Origin: Rhizophagus irregularis
Taxonomy: Eukaryota; Glomeromycota; Glomeromycetes; Glomerales; Glomeraceae
Direction of reading: 5' to 3'
Length of the DNA: 64,000 bases
Assembly (NCBI RefSeq): GCF_026210795.1
Contig: NC_089455.1
Location: 62,001-126,000, forward strand
Shown: positions 23,525 through 35,212 of the stretch, in pieces
How positions within the stretch are numbered: the stretch's first letter is position 1
Layout: each line of letters begins with the position of its first letter
The notes under the pieces: model-generated
The model's input: the letters and a program-made list of their open reading frames with translations, nothing else
Told to the model about the DNA's origin: nothing
Databases searched by the model: none
Made by a program: the position numbers and the translations under genes

Positions 23525-25263
23525 ATGATAAGTTTAAGGGTTGTACATTCGATAAAGGCGAGAGCTGCTGGTCTTCAATGTAGTGGAATAAGACTTATAA
23601 AAAACCAAAAAAGAGCAGAAAATGCGTTACAATACATAAAGCGAACAACTTTAACAAATAATGGTCTACACCTTCCAAGAATTCTTAATAACAACCTTAG
23701 TAGCTTTTCACTTTCAACTTCACAAAAGTTAGTACCAAAGTCATTAATTTATCAGTGTAGACCTTTTCATGCAACACAACCGACTTCAGCGACTTCTTTT
23801 ATAACATTTAAAACAGTCAATGCAGTATTGGTAATACGTAAACTTAGTAATTTATTATTCTCATTTTTACCTCTTGCATTACGTAAACATCCAAAAACAG
23901 GACGACGAAGACGTTTATTGTTATTTATAACAACGGTAATGCCGTTAACAGGGTTTTGTATATTAATTTTAGCAGGTATAGAAAAAGCACCACATACAGG
24001 ACGTCTCAGGTTTAAATTTATGTCGGAAGAAGAAGAAAGTGAACTTTGCGATTTAGCATTTAAAAATGAAGTGGAAAAGTATAAAAATAATTTCCTCTCA
24101 CTAGATAGACTTGAAAGCAAGTTAGTTTATCATGTCGCGAGTAATTTAGTTAAAGGTTTAAACGATGATTTAATGACTTTGAAATCATTCAAAAATTTAA
24201 GTGATAAAGAAAGTGGAGAGAAAGCTGCTAATATTATAGAAGAAAATGTTGATAATATGAGTGATAAAAATACGAATATACAACAAGGTGAAAAAAATCC
24301 TAAACATTTTGAAATTTACGTTATTGAAGAAGATGATGTGTTTAATGCTGTTTCTTTTGGTGCTTCCAAGAAAATTGTCATATTCACTGGTAAAGTTACG
24401 CGTTTATTTTCAAAATTCTCGCGTGAATTCCTTCCTAATATCCTAATATTTAGTCTATTCTGTACGAAATAATTTAATTTAGGTTGGCTCAAATTGATTA
24501 ATTATGATGAAGAATATCTTGCATTCACATTATCTCATGAAATTGCTCATATTATACAGGGTCATTCAAGTGAACCATTTGGAATTAGTCAAATATTGTT
24601 CATGTTTGCAGGTACCCTTAAATTAGATTATTTTCTAATTTATTTAAAATTAGAATTATAACATCTTTTCTCCTTTAATTAGATACGGCTCGCACGTTGT
24701 TATGGTTTCCATTTCTCTCAGCATTGGGACCTTTAATAAATGATTATTTGAATTCAGCAACAGAAAGTTTAATTGAAAAATATACAACAGGAAGGTATAA
24801 TCAAAGAGCAGAAAAAGAAGCTGATATAGTTGGATTACAATTGATGGCACTTTCAGGATATCATCCAAAGAAAGCCGTAGAATTATGGAAATATTTATCA
24901 TCATTAAATAATCCAATTAAGACTGAGACACACTTACAAGATAATGTAATTATTGAAGAGGAAATTGTCCGAACGGATGGAATTGAAGAAAATTATCCTC
25001 TTATTCAAAATTTGCAAGATTTCTTTGCTTCACATCCTTTGGATGAAGTTCGTGCCGATTATTTATTAGATATGTTACCTGAAGCAGAAAAAATCTATGA
25101 CGAAGTTGCTAATAAAGGTGGAAATGCTATATCATTTATTATTGATAATCATGTTGAGGAATTGAATGAACCTATTAAAACCATTAAAAATACTGAAGAA
25201 CAGATTATGTCTAGAATTTGGAATAGTTTAAGATATTTAATTGGATTAAATCCGGAATCATAA
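23525..25263 (+). CDS. OMA1: OMA1-like mitochondrial M48 metalloprotease
   Basis: Three exons: 23525-24389, 24483-24611 and 24683-25263, encoding 524 residues. The N-terminus is basic and hydroxylated (a mitochondrial presequence is likely). One membrane segment lies at about 131-150 (LLLFITTVMPLTGFCILILA), followed by APHTGRLRF as in OMA1 proteins. The catalytic zinc site HEIAH is at 307-311, spliced into exon 2, and the third ligand lies in EKEADIVG (Glu about 377). NAVSFGASKKIVIFTG precedes the active site. Known family role: stress-activated inner-membrane peptidase that processes dynamin-like and prohibitin-linked substrates. A polar insert of about 70 residues before NAVSFG makes it longer than the yeast protein. 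It converges with the carrier gene. Confidence 0.92.
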
Positions 25264-25726
25264 AATAATTTCATACTGTTACACTTAAGCATTTATCTTT
25301 GTATATATATATAGTAAACATTTTAGTAAATCATCATATGTGATCTTAGAAAATCTGGTATTAACTCATTTTTGGTTTTCCACCAATTCCTTTAATTTAT
25401 TTATTTATTTATTTATTTATTACTATATCAGATATATATTTATAATTATATTTCTCATTCATTAATAAAGTAAATGATCTGTTTATTTATTTTTCACAAG
25501 TTTCTACTATTTAACTTATGATACTGCCTTTCAGAAGATTTCAGTTTAAGCGACGTAAATTTTTTTAACGTCATTTTTATTAAATAATATTACCGTAGAA
25601 AGATACCGAAAAAAGTCCTCACATTAAATAATCTATAAATCTTGTCTATTATCTATTTATATAATTAAATATGAATAAATATAATATAAAAATATATGAC
25701 AAAAAAAATAATATTTTTATCTTAAA
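25264..25726. other. Convergent 3' intergenic region
   Basis: 463 bp between the stops of the OMA1-like gene and the carrier gene. It includes a (TTTA)n microsatellite at about 25396-25424. No gene is seen. Confidence 0.5.
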
Positions 25727-26998
25727 TCAAGATAAAGTAGCACTAGCTTTTTCGGATTTAAAAGCTAATCTTTTATCATATAAATTTTTAATTTGTTCAA
25801 GTACCATAAAAGTAACAACAGTATGTGGACCTAATCTTACAAAAGCTGGTACCCAACCTTTAAATAAAGCTAAAGGACCTTCAGCACGAATAATAGTTGA
25901 TAAAACTTGCATAATACTCTATTTAATAAAAGAAAAAGAAGTAAGAAAGAAAATTTTCTTAAATAAATGAATGAATAAATTCTTAAATAATTTATTAAAT
26001 TACCTTTGCTTGTGATGAAGAATTCATAACACGAGTTTTAATAACATCAACAGGAGAACAAACAGTTGTAGCCACCAATCCCTATTAAATAAAATATATA
26101 TAATCAATTATTTAAAACAAATATTAATAAATAAATAAATAAATATATATATATATATAACTTACCGCCATAACGCTACTAACAAAATGAGTGATAATAT
26201 TATCTTTAAAAATTTTAGTAGATAATAACATTTGTTTGGTTTGATCATAAGTAGCCAATTGAGAAGAATTCATTAAAATAGCACGATTCACATTTGGACC
26301 AATTCCTCTTGTTAAACCTCGAAAACCATCTTCTTTTACAATACGATATAATCCATCAAGAGCATGTTTATAATTTCTACGATTTTCTAGTGGTAATTTT
26401 GCATCATTTTGCATACGAACCATAACTAAATCTGCTGGATTACCAAAAGCTCCACCTATAGATCCAGCTATTGATGCGCATAAAATCTTTTTTGTAAAAG
26501 GCAATTGTTCTAGATGAAAAAAAAAAAATGAATTAATTAAATTTATTAAATACAGTACAATCGAAAAAAAGAATATTTACCCTGATTTTTTGATATTAAA
26601 TTTTTCAATTTATCATAAACACCAAATCTCATAGTAGAATAAGTAATTTGTCTTAATATACTAGCGGATAAACCACTATATAATCCTAAAATACCTTCAG
26701 TTTTTATTATTTGTATCATGGTATAAATTGTTGATGCTTTATTTACTCCATGTGTTGTTTGTAACCTTACTTTGGTTAAATCTAATGGATGACTAACTGT
26801 ACAAGCAATACATGATGCCGCCCCTTAAATATTATGAAGGAGAGAGAGAGAAAGATAAATATTTTATTTTGGAATTAAATTAAATCTAAATTAATAAAAA
26901 ACAATTATACCTCCAAACCAAAATGGATATTCAATCCTCCTTGATGCTGAAGAAGGTGAAGGTAATGAAATGATTTTATTTGATTTTACAGAACCCAT
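25727..26998 (-). CDS. Mitochondrial carrier family protein, dicarboxylate-carrier-like
   Basis: Five exons: 26998-26911, 26823-26581, 26509-26166, 26081-26004 and 25918-25727, all GT-AG, giving 314 residues. The three mitochondrial-carrier signatures are present once per repeat: SHPLDLTKVRLQ, NPADLVMVRMQND and SPVDVIKTRVMN. The SILRQITYSTMRFGVYDKLK and RNYKHALDGLYRIVKEDG..LTRGIGPN blocks point to the dicarboxylate/oxoglutarate/UCP branch, with the fungal dicarboxylate carrier (Dic1) as the closest remembered match. It would sit in the mitochondrial inner membrane and exchange dicarboxylates for phosphate. The substrate is inferred from the branch only. The N-terminal Ser/Pro extension is short. 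It diverges from the NoxR gene. Confidence 0.9.
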
Positions 26999-28497
26999 TA
27001 TTATCTATATTTTGTTTCTATTTAAATAAAATTCAAGGAAACAATAATTAAATACAATATTATTATTAAATTATAAAAATTAATGATTATTATTTAAAGG
27101 GAAAACCGGGAAAGAATTTTTTTTTTTCACTTTATTTTTCTTATTTTTAAGTAAAAACTAGCGAAATTAAATCTAAAAAATTGTCATACTAAAAATAAAC
27201 AAAAATCTCATTAATCTCGTTGATATCCGGAACTTTTTGTAATACATCTAATGATCTAATAGTAGATCAAGATTTAGCAATTTTACATAATAAAAAATCA
27301 ATTTGATCTTTTTTGTAAAATAATAGATAATAGATATAATAGATCGACATTTAAAAGTTAAAACTGAGTTTATTGAGAATATGAAACTATGGAAGCATAT
27401 GAAACACACATGAAACGTGTTCACGTTAACAACATCACGTGAATCGTTATAATGCTTCTTAAGAATTCATTTAAAAATTATTTAGATTTGTTTAATATGG
27501 TTACGATTCTCTAATTTGATGCAATTAAAAATATTTTAATTGTTTAAAAAAAATCATGTTAGTCTTCTCTTTTTTGTTGTTGTTGTCGATATCGTTATTT
27601 ATTTGTTTATTTTAATTAAACTAATATTATGGAAATTTCCAAGTTAAGAATACTCTTGTAAGAAGGACCCATAAATTTGCACCAATTAAAGAATAAAACC
27701 ACTGACGTACGTTAAGTACGAGGTTGAGATGAAATTCTTGATTTACATTGCGTTGTTATTTATTTAATGCAATATTAATAGTTTCAGATTTGATATATAG
27801 ATTTACAAAACTGCAAAAGAAAAAAAAAGTTTCAAAAATGAGCTGATATTTATGATGTTTGTTTTGTTTTATTTTAACATGGTATGATTTTTTTTTCTTT
27901 TCCTTTTCGGTTTATAAAAAAAATATTCCCAACTAGTAATAATTTGCATTTTTTTTTTATGGTTTTACGAATTTCTTTTATTGGAATTTTTGTTAATGGG
28001 GACAATCGACATTTTGCATCTTATTACTTAAAGAATATGTTAACAAATTCTTTTAAAGAGAAGAATTCGACAAAAATTTATCGATTAAAACTTTATATTT
28101 GAAATTTTAATTGTTGTTTCGTTTTACTTTTATTCCTGCACGCAAATAACGATTTTAACTTTAAACAATGTATTTAACTTATTATTATTAAATTACTCCC
28201 TTTGTCAATCAAAAAGAATACTAAATACACAATTCCCCGAATTTATAACTTACTGATTTGGTAATTTTGTTGTGTTACTCTTCCCCTTCATGTAACATTT
28301 TTTTTATTATTATATTAGCAGTTTTTCACTAAAAAAAACGATTTTTTTTTTTCAAATAAAGTTTTTTTCTACCTCTCTCTCATAAATATACCTATATTAA
28401 ATATTAAATCATTCTTTTAGAACAATAATTTTTTAAAACATTTTTACTCTTTATTATTATTATTCAACCGGTATCATATATTACACTTTCAAAGTAG
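26999..28497. other. Divergent intergenic region between carrier and NoxR
   Basis: 1.5 kb with AT-rich homopolymers. A 72-codon frame at 27884-28102 (+) is low-complexity (FFSFPFRF..) and is not called. No RNA gene is recognised. Confidence 0.5.
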
Positions 28498-31226
28498 ATG
28501 GCATTGAAGGTTGCTATGACTTTTAAGCAATAAATTTTCTTGTTGTTAAAATTCCATCCTCCTTTACTCCCACTTCTGACAATAATGCTGACGTTTTTAC
28601 ATTTTAAATTATTATTGCTCCTCTTTATAGTACGAGTTAGAACAATGGGGTGCCGCTGTCGAAGCTTATGATGCAGAAGATTTCGATAAAGCTTTGGAAA
28701 TATTTGAAGTATGCTTAAAAACTGATCTAAATAATTCATATAATTATAATTTATCTCTTTCCTTATTCATCTTATATATATTAAATTTATTAGACTATAG
28801 CGGATTCCGCAAAGTTTCACTTTAACATGGGTTTGATATATGCCACTCTCGGTGAACATGAAGAAGCGGTATGTCAATTGAATTTTTTTTTTCTTTTTTC
28901 TTTCTTTTCTGATCTTTATTTATTAATAATTTTAGAATTTGTGTAGTGTCGACAATATAAAAAAGCTGTTAAATTAGATCAATTTTTTGCCGTAGCATAT
29001 TTTCAAAAGGGTGTTTCACATTTTCTGTTGGGTGAATTTGAGAAAGCTTTAGGAAATTTCAATGATTCTTTATTGGTAATTTGATATTTTCTTTTTTATT
29101 CATAAAAAAAAAAATATATTTAGCATTTATTTTAAAAAATTTATTCTTTTTTTTTTATAGTACCTTCGTAAAAATATGCTTATAGACTATGAACAATTAG
29201 GGTTAAAGTTTCGACTTTACTCATGTGAAATTCTATTTAATCGCGGTCTTTGTTACTTATACCTTGGTAAAACGGAGCAGGGTATGGGAGATTTCACATC
29301 ATCCCAAAAAGAAAAACAAACAGAAGAACATGATGTTATTGATGAAGCCATTTCGGTTCAGGGTCAAGTAAGCACTTTTTTTAAAATATTTAATAATTGG
29401 AAATTTTAGTTAATCTTATATTCTTTTAATATTCCCCCGTATTATAGGGTTTCACTGTATTTTCAATTCCAGTTGGAGTAATTTATAGACCTCCTGAAGG
29501 AAAACTTAAGAATGTGAAGACAAAAGATTATTTAGGTAAAGCAAAATTGGTTGCTGCTGTAGACCCTGAAGATGCTTTCACCGGTTTCTCAGGTGCTCAA
29601 CAACAAAAGGTATATAAAATTAATTAAATTTTTATTTTTATATCATTAATTATATATGATGATTAATATGTATAAATTATATATTTGAACCCCAAAATTA
29701 GAAACAACAACAAAATACAACAACACCAATTACAAAGGCTAATACTGAAGGTACTGTTATGCAATTTGAGAGTTCACAATCACGACCGGAATCACCTGAA
29801 CCATCTAGACCTCGATCATTGTCTACCAATGCAAGAGAACCTCCATTTCCCACTAAAGCGGTCAGAAATCCAAGTAAACGACGTCCTCCTCAAATTGAAG
29901 GTTCTCCTACTTTACCATATGCTGATGATAATAAAATTTCTAATGGTTTTATTCCGGGCAGAAGGTCACCTGCTCCTGATGGTATGATGTCATTGATTCA
30001 ATGGGTTTAGGACAAGAAGAGTCAAGTTCTATACAGTTAGAATTCATAATAATATAATTGTTCTAATATTGTAGATAACGGGCGTGGTTCATTAAATCCT
30101 CCTGGTAGATTAAACTCTTTAAGAACTCCTAATCGTGGACCACCGCTTAGAGACGGTCCTATGCGATCTAATTCTTTGAGAGATCCCCCTAATCGTTCAA
30201 ATTCATTAAGAAATGGTCCACCTAGAATGAATTCTTTAAGAGGTAGAGGAAATTCAAGAGCAATGCCTCAAAGATCAAACACACAGGGTCGTGCCCAATT
30301 CTTACAGCAACAAATGTCGAAAATGTCAGTTTCGGATGATGATCAAGGTTATAACGATTATTTCCAGAATGCTGACCAATACTCGAATAATAATCTTGTC
30401 AGTCCACCACTGAGTAATGAAGATTATAGTCAAGTGTATGATTTCAAGTCTGGAGGTGATCCATATTATAATGGAGATGGTGCATATAACTCACCAAATA
30501 ATGGTAATAATATTAGCAATAGAAATCCCGGTCCACCTTTGTCACCTGCTCGTTCACCAAGTTTGCGTGGTCGTGGTGCGAGTTCACCTGGAAGAGCAAT
30601 GGGTTTCAAACCATCTCCTTTATCTTCGCAAGGCGGTTTAATAACTCCACCTATGGCAGATAACGGCGAAGAAAATTATGCCAGTTTAATTTTCGATGAA
30701 GATGGTTATGGTTACGGTGATGACGACGAGACAAAATTCGAAATGCTTCCTCCGCCACAAAAACATATGTCAACACAATCTTCATTCATTAATAATAGTG
30801 GACCATTACAAAAACCAACAAAGGTACGTAATAAATAGATTTTATTTTGTTATCAAAATTTTCACACACTTTCTTATTTCTTCTTTATTTTAGATTAAGA
30901 TTAAATGTTATCATAAAGACACTCGTGTAGTTTTGGTTTCAGCAAATATAAGATACCCAGATCTTATTAAACGGATACAAGAAAAATTTGCTATAGGTGC
31001 ATCGCTGCAATTAAAATATAAGGACGAAGATGGTACAATGGTCACAATGATAGATCAGGATGATTTAGAGATGGCTATATCAATGGTTCCAGATGCCGCA
31101 ACCGATACTGGTAGAATGGAGGTAATTGTTGTGTTTTTATGAATCTCATAATAAAATTCGAAATAATTAGAAATTTATTTATTTAAATATTTTTTTTATT
31201 TATAGATATGGATAGAAATGGAATAA
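28498..31226 (+). CDS. noxR: NoxR, p67phox-like NADPH-oxidase regulator, 10 exons
   Basis: Exons: 28498-28509, 28631-28708, 28794-28868, 28947-29075, 29161-29367, 29448-29609, 29702-29981, 30075-30823, 30894-31121, 31206-31226; about 646 residues. The order is N-terminal TPRs (YELEQWGAAVEAYDAEDFDKAL, then FHFNMGLIYATLGEHEEA, AYFQKGVSHFLLGEFEKAL, LFNRGLCYLYLGK), a short activation region (GFTVFSIPVGVIYRPPEGKL), a disordered Pro/Ser/Asn/Arg region with NSLR repeats, and a C-terminal PB1 domain (KIKCYHKDTRVVLV..LKYKDEDGTMVTMIDQDDLEMAI). Known role: binds Rac-GTP through the TPRs and activates NoxA/NoxB for localised reactive-oxygen production during polarised growth. The 12-nt first exon encodes MALK and uses a weak GTTGCT donor. 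It is chosen because MALK-YELEQW aligns with MSLK-QEIETW of fungal NoxR. Confidence 0.9.
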
Positions 31227-34200
31227 TGACCCCCCAAAAAATAAAAGTAAAAGTAAAAAATAAATTAAAAAAAAAACTTAAATGAGAAATAGAGGATTTT
31301 TTATTAAGATGGGTTCTTCGAGCTGGAACGTATTGTAAAAGATACCTCAGATCCCATTTTATGAGTTAAAAAAAGGTTCAAAAGTATTTTGTACATGATT
31401 GTTTATGAAATGAAAATTGACTTATAATTAATTCTAAAATTAACATGGCTGTTATAATTATTATAATTCTATCGTCATAGCCCAACTAAGGAAAAAACCA
31501 TGCGAATTAATGAATGATATTCTTTTTTATATATTTATGACAATTAATTTAATATATTGAAATATTTTTTTTTTTATATTTACCGTTTAATTTACTAAAC
31601 ATCCTTTTTGTTTAATGTTACCATAACATAAATTTTATCTCATGAAATTTTATGTGTTTTATTACTTTTGAACCTTTATTAATTCGATCACTTAAATTGT
31701 ATTTAGGGACAATTTTCTTTTTTGGACATTTTTTTTATTTAGAATCAGAATTCATTGAATTCATTAAAAAAAAGGAAGATTCTCTTTTACATTATACATG
31801 TATAATTCGAATTTAACAAGATTAAGAGTTGGTTTATTTATCATACACATTTATTTTATTTTATTATTTATAATAATATATATATTTTTGTTTTATTATC
31901 AAATTTTGCTTTTTGAAATTTTAAAAGTGTTGTTTATAGAGAGTAGAATTTATTTTTTTTATATTTTTGCAAGTTTATTCAAAAAAAAAAAGTGTATATG
32001 TATTTATGATAATTTTATTAGTAGTAAGTAATTTAGGCGATGAAAACTTAATTTATAATTAGAACTTATTTAATAATAAATTATGGTTATTTTAGGTAAA
32101 AAAAAAAAAAATCTCACGTGATATCCATCGTACTCTTAATATCTCATTTAGTTATTTTCTAAAAAGTGAAATATCCACCTTCAGATCGTTTCTTTTTCTT
32201 TTTCTTTTTGTTCTCTTTAACTCGGGCGGTGGCGTATGCTCCCATTCCGCAGAATTATTTTTCTGAAGGGTGGGTCCGATTCGTTATTGTTTGGGATAGG
32301 TATTATAGCTCATTCTTTAATAGCCAGTATAACCGGACTTGTGTCGCTCCTGTATCTGTGAAATAGTTTGACTAGAATAACCACACTTCTTAAAGTAAAA
32401 TAAATAAATAAAATAAAATGAAAAGTGAAATAACGCACCGAGGATACGATTTAAGCAAACCTCAGCCCTTCGCTCAAGATATTGATATACTCATTTTCGT
32501 GTACAGCTCCATGTATACGAAATGTACTGTACATTTTGAACAATGTGGCCAAAAATGAAGTTATTGATGCTTTGCATGTATTATTCGATTTCTTAGCCAT
32601 TAAAAGTAAATCTAATGTAGTATGTAAAGGATACAGAAAATGAAAGAATTTACTTGAGAATAATTATAACCTTTATAGTCTCGCGCAAGTTTTGTATGCT
32701 TAATAAACGAATATATTGTATACTCATATTTTTTGCATTGCATTATAACGTTGCTAAAATAAGTATATAATATTGACAGTGCATTACAATATATTTTAAT
32801 TGTTCTAATAATAATGTTAAAGACGATAATATAAAAGTACTTGTATATACTGTAATAACTGTATATAGGTCACAATAAATGTACCTTAATATGATTAATG
32901 GATGGTTGATCAGTTAACGTTGTTTGTGCTCCAATAAGGTATTTTCCCGTTTACTCAGCATAATTTAGTTTTAGGAAGATGGTCTACTTTCAAATTTCCT
33001 TTTTGATGATATCAAGATTTTTGTTGTCATACAGAATTGTGTTAATCAGATTCCAAAAATAACATTTCATTTAAAACTTTGATCTGATTGATTTGAATTT
33101 TAAGTAATTTGGTAACCTTCAATTTATATTGATCTTATTAAACGTATTGGATTAGATGATCAATTAACTTTATTTATAAATTCTTGTTGATGCCAAGAGT
33201 TTGGAAAGGAATGACAAGTTTAAATATTACGTTGTTTAATTCCACATGTTATTTCAACCAATGAAGAAAAGAAAATTTAAAATCTGCTAAGCCTTGCCAA
33301 GAGAAAGTCATGTGACGATCGAAATAATCATGGTTTTATTCTTTGTATACCTGAAACTTACGACATAAAATTTGTAATACCACCATGTGCTGGATCGGTA
33401 CAGATATTCTGCACGAACCTTTGAAACAAGACCGAATAGGTAAAATAATACAAAACGTTTGGAGTAGATCATGTTTCGAGATAGTTGCATAAGAGATCAA
33501 GACTCGCGTAAGCACTGCTTGTATTACTATCTTTAAAATGATTTTATCTACAAACCAATCTTTTCTAATGTAATATCGTCCTACGAATTTCCATTACTAT
33601 AGTATATCTTCTTTTGCTTTGATATAATCAAAACTTTTGTTTAAAGCGGTAGCTGTACTATAAATGATAATTACGATTTATGATCAGTCCATTGTTCTAT
33701 AATTCAAAAAAATAAGGGTATACCATTATTAATAGATAAATAAGTTGATTAATAAATATAAAAGATGATTGAGATCTAATTATATAATTTAATAAAATAT
33801 AAAATATAAAATATAAAATAACTAATTGCTCTTCTTATAATTATTTTTTCTTTTTATACGATAGTTAAACTATTAAATAATTTCCTCTCAATTAAAAAAA
33901 AAAAATGTCAAATCTAACATCTATCATATATTAACTATAACATAATTTTTATATAAAATTTCCTTATTTTTTTCCCTTACGATCTGCGCCTCTTCTCATG
34001 ATATCCAAAAGGAACGATAATTGAGATTCATTTTATGAGTTCAAGAATTACTCAGAAGTGAACCCGTGGACATATCTATGCCTCCTGAATCCACAAATTC
34101 CTCATTTTTCTTGAGAATTATTAATCTTTAAACTATGTACTTAAGTACAGAGAACGGAAACACAACAATAATAAATACTATATATATTTTGTCAAGATAT

Positions 34201-35212
34201 TGGTATTTTCTATGATACCTTATAGAAGAATCTGGAATAACGTATGAACTTATAATTGATTGCATATATTTTATGATGAATTCAAAAACTATTTTATAAT
34301 AGACTGACTAAGAGCTAAGTGTCATTATTGACACCTTTATTAACCTCGCATGGGTAGGTTATAGGATGCGGACAATTATGAAATCATATTATAATTGGAT
34401 TGGTACCATTTGGTAAAAAATTTCAAAAATTTCATTATAATTTTTACTGAAGTAACTCGTCAACTTGAGTAAGGATTTATAATGAATATGAATGGTATTG
34501 ATTATTGGATTTCAGGTGGATTGGCTGATTACTGAAGATTTGCCACAAGGAAACGACATGGCTAAAATTTTTCTTCGAAGCGACTGTTCGAGGTCATGTA
34601 CACGTTCTGAGCGACCTTGAACTAGGATACTTTATAATAACAAAGTTCGCATTTGCGCAATTGTTCCCATAGACGATGTTAGCATGAAATCAGGATAGAC
34701 CGTTCAAAGCGAGATAGGAGGGGAAAAACAATGCCAGCAGTGGCACAATGACAACCAAACAATAACTTACATGAAATAATGACTACTATATGATTACTCT
34801 TAACTTTCTTAAATAGAATTTTTTGATAACAGAAGTGATTTTTTTGATATACCAATGCTTTATTCACAATTTATTTATATGTTTTCCTTGTATTAATATG
34901 AATTTTTAAATTCTTTTTTAATATATTGCACTTCAATTTCCAGATTTGAGTAATGCAAATGATAAAAAGAAAAAAAAATTTTATTTACTTATAATAGAAT
35001 TTGTTAATAAAAATGTTCAAGATATAGAATGAGAATAAAAAAAATTGTAAAATGTTCAGAATAATTCGCAAAAAAATTTTATAATCGATTCCCTTATTCA
35101 ATATTTACTCCTAATATATTTCTCTATAATGAACCCTTCTTTCTATTAAATAAATTAAAAATAATTATCAATTAGAATATTTAGATTAAATTTTTTTAAA
35201 AAAAAATCAATT
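31227..35212. other. Gene-poor 4-kb region with possible gene relics
   Basis: No intact gene. Pockets of higher GC and apparent coding texture occur at about 32215-32365, 33300-33490 (frame fragment NNHGFILCIPETYDIKF ending in a stop) and 34520-34745. All are broken by stops, and I cannot name a family. (AAAAT)n at about 33795-33820. Confidence 0.4.

Noticed and set aside
27884-28102. 72-codon frame (+) starting FFSFPFRF
   Set aside because: Low-complexity Phe/Lys translation of T and A runs.
32166-32366. 66-codon frame (+) with a slightly GC-richer second half
   Set aside because: A T-run N-terminus and no recognised family; possibly a relic. I also considered a tRNA because of a GGTCCGATTC word, but no matching A box or cloverleaf fits.
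33308-33490. 60-codon minus frame and a plus-strand fragment NNHGFILCIPETYDIKF
   Set aside because: Stops in all frames nearby and no family. Noted only as a possible relic.
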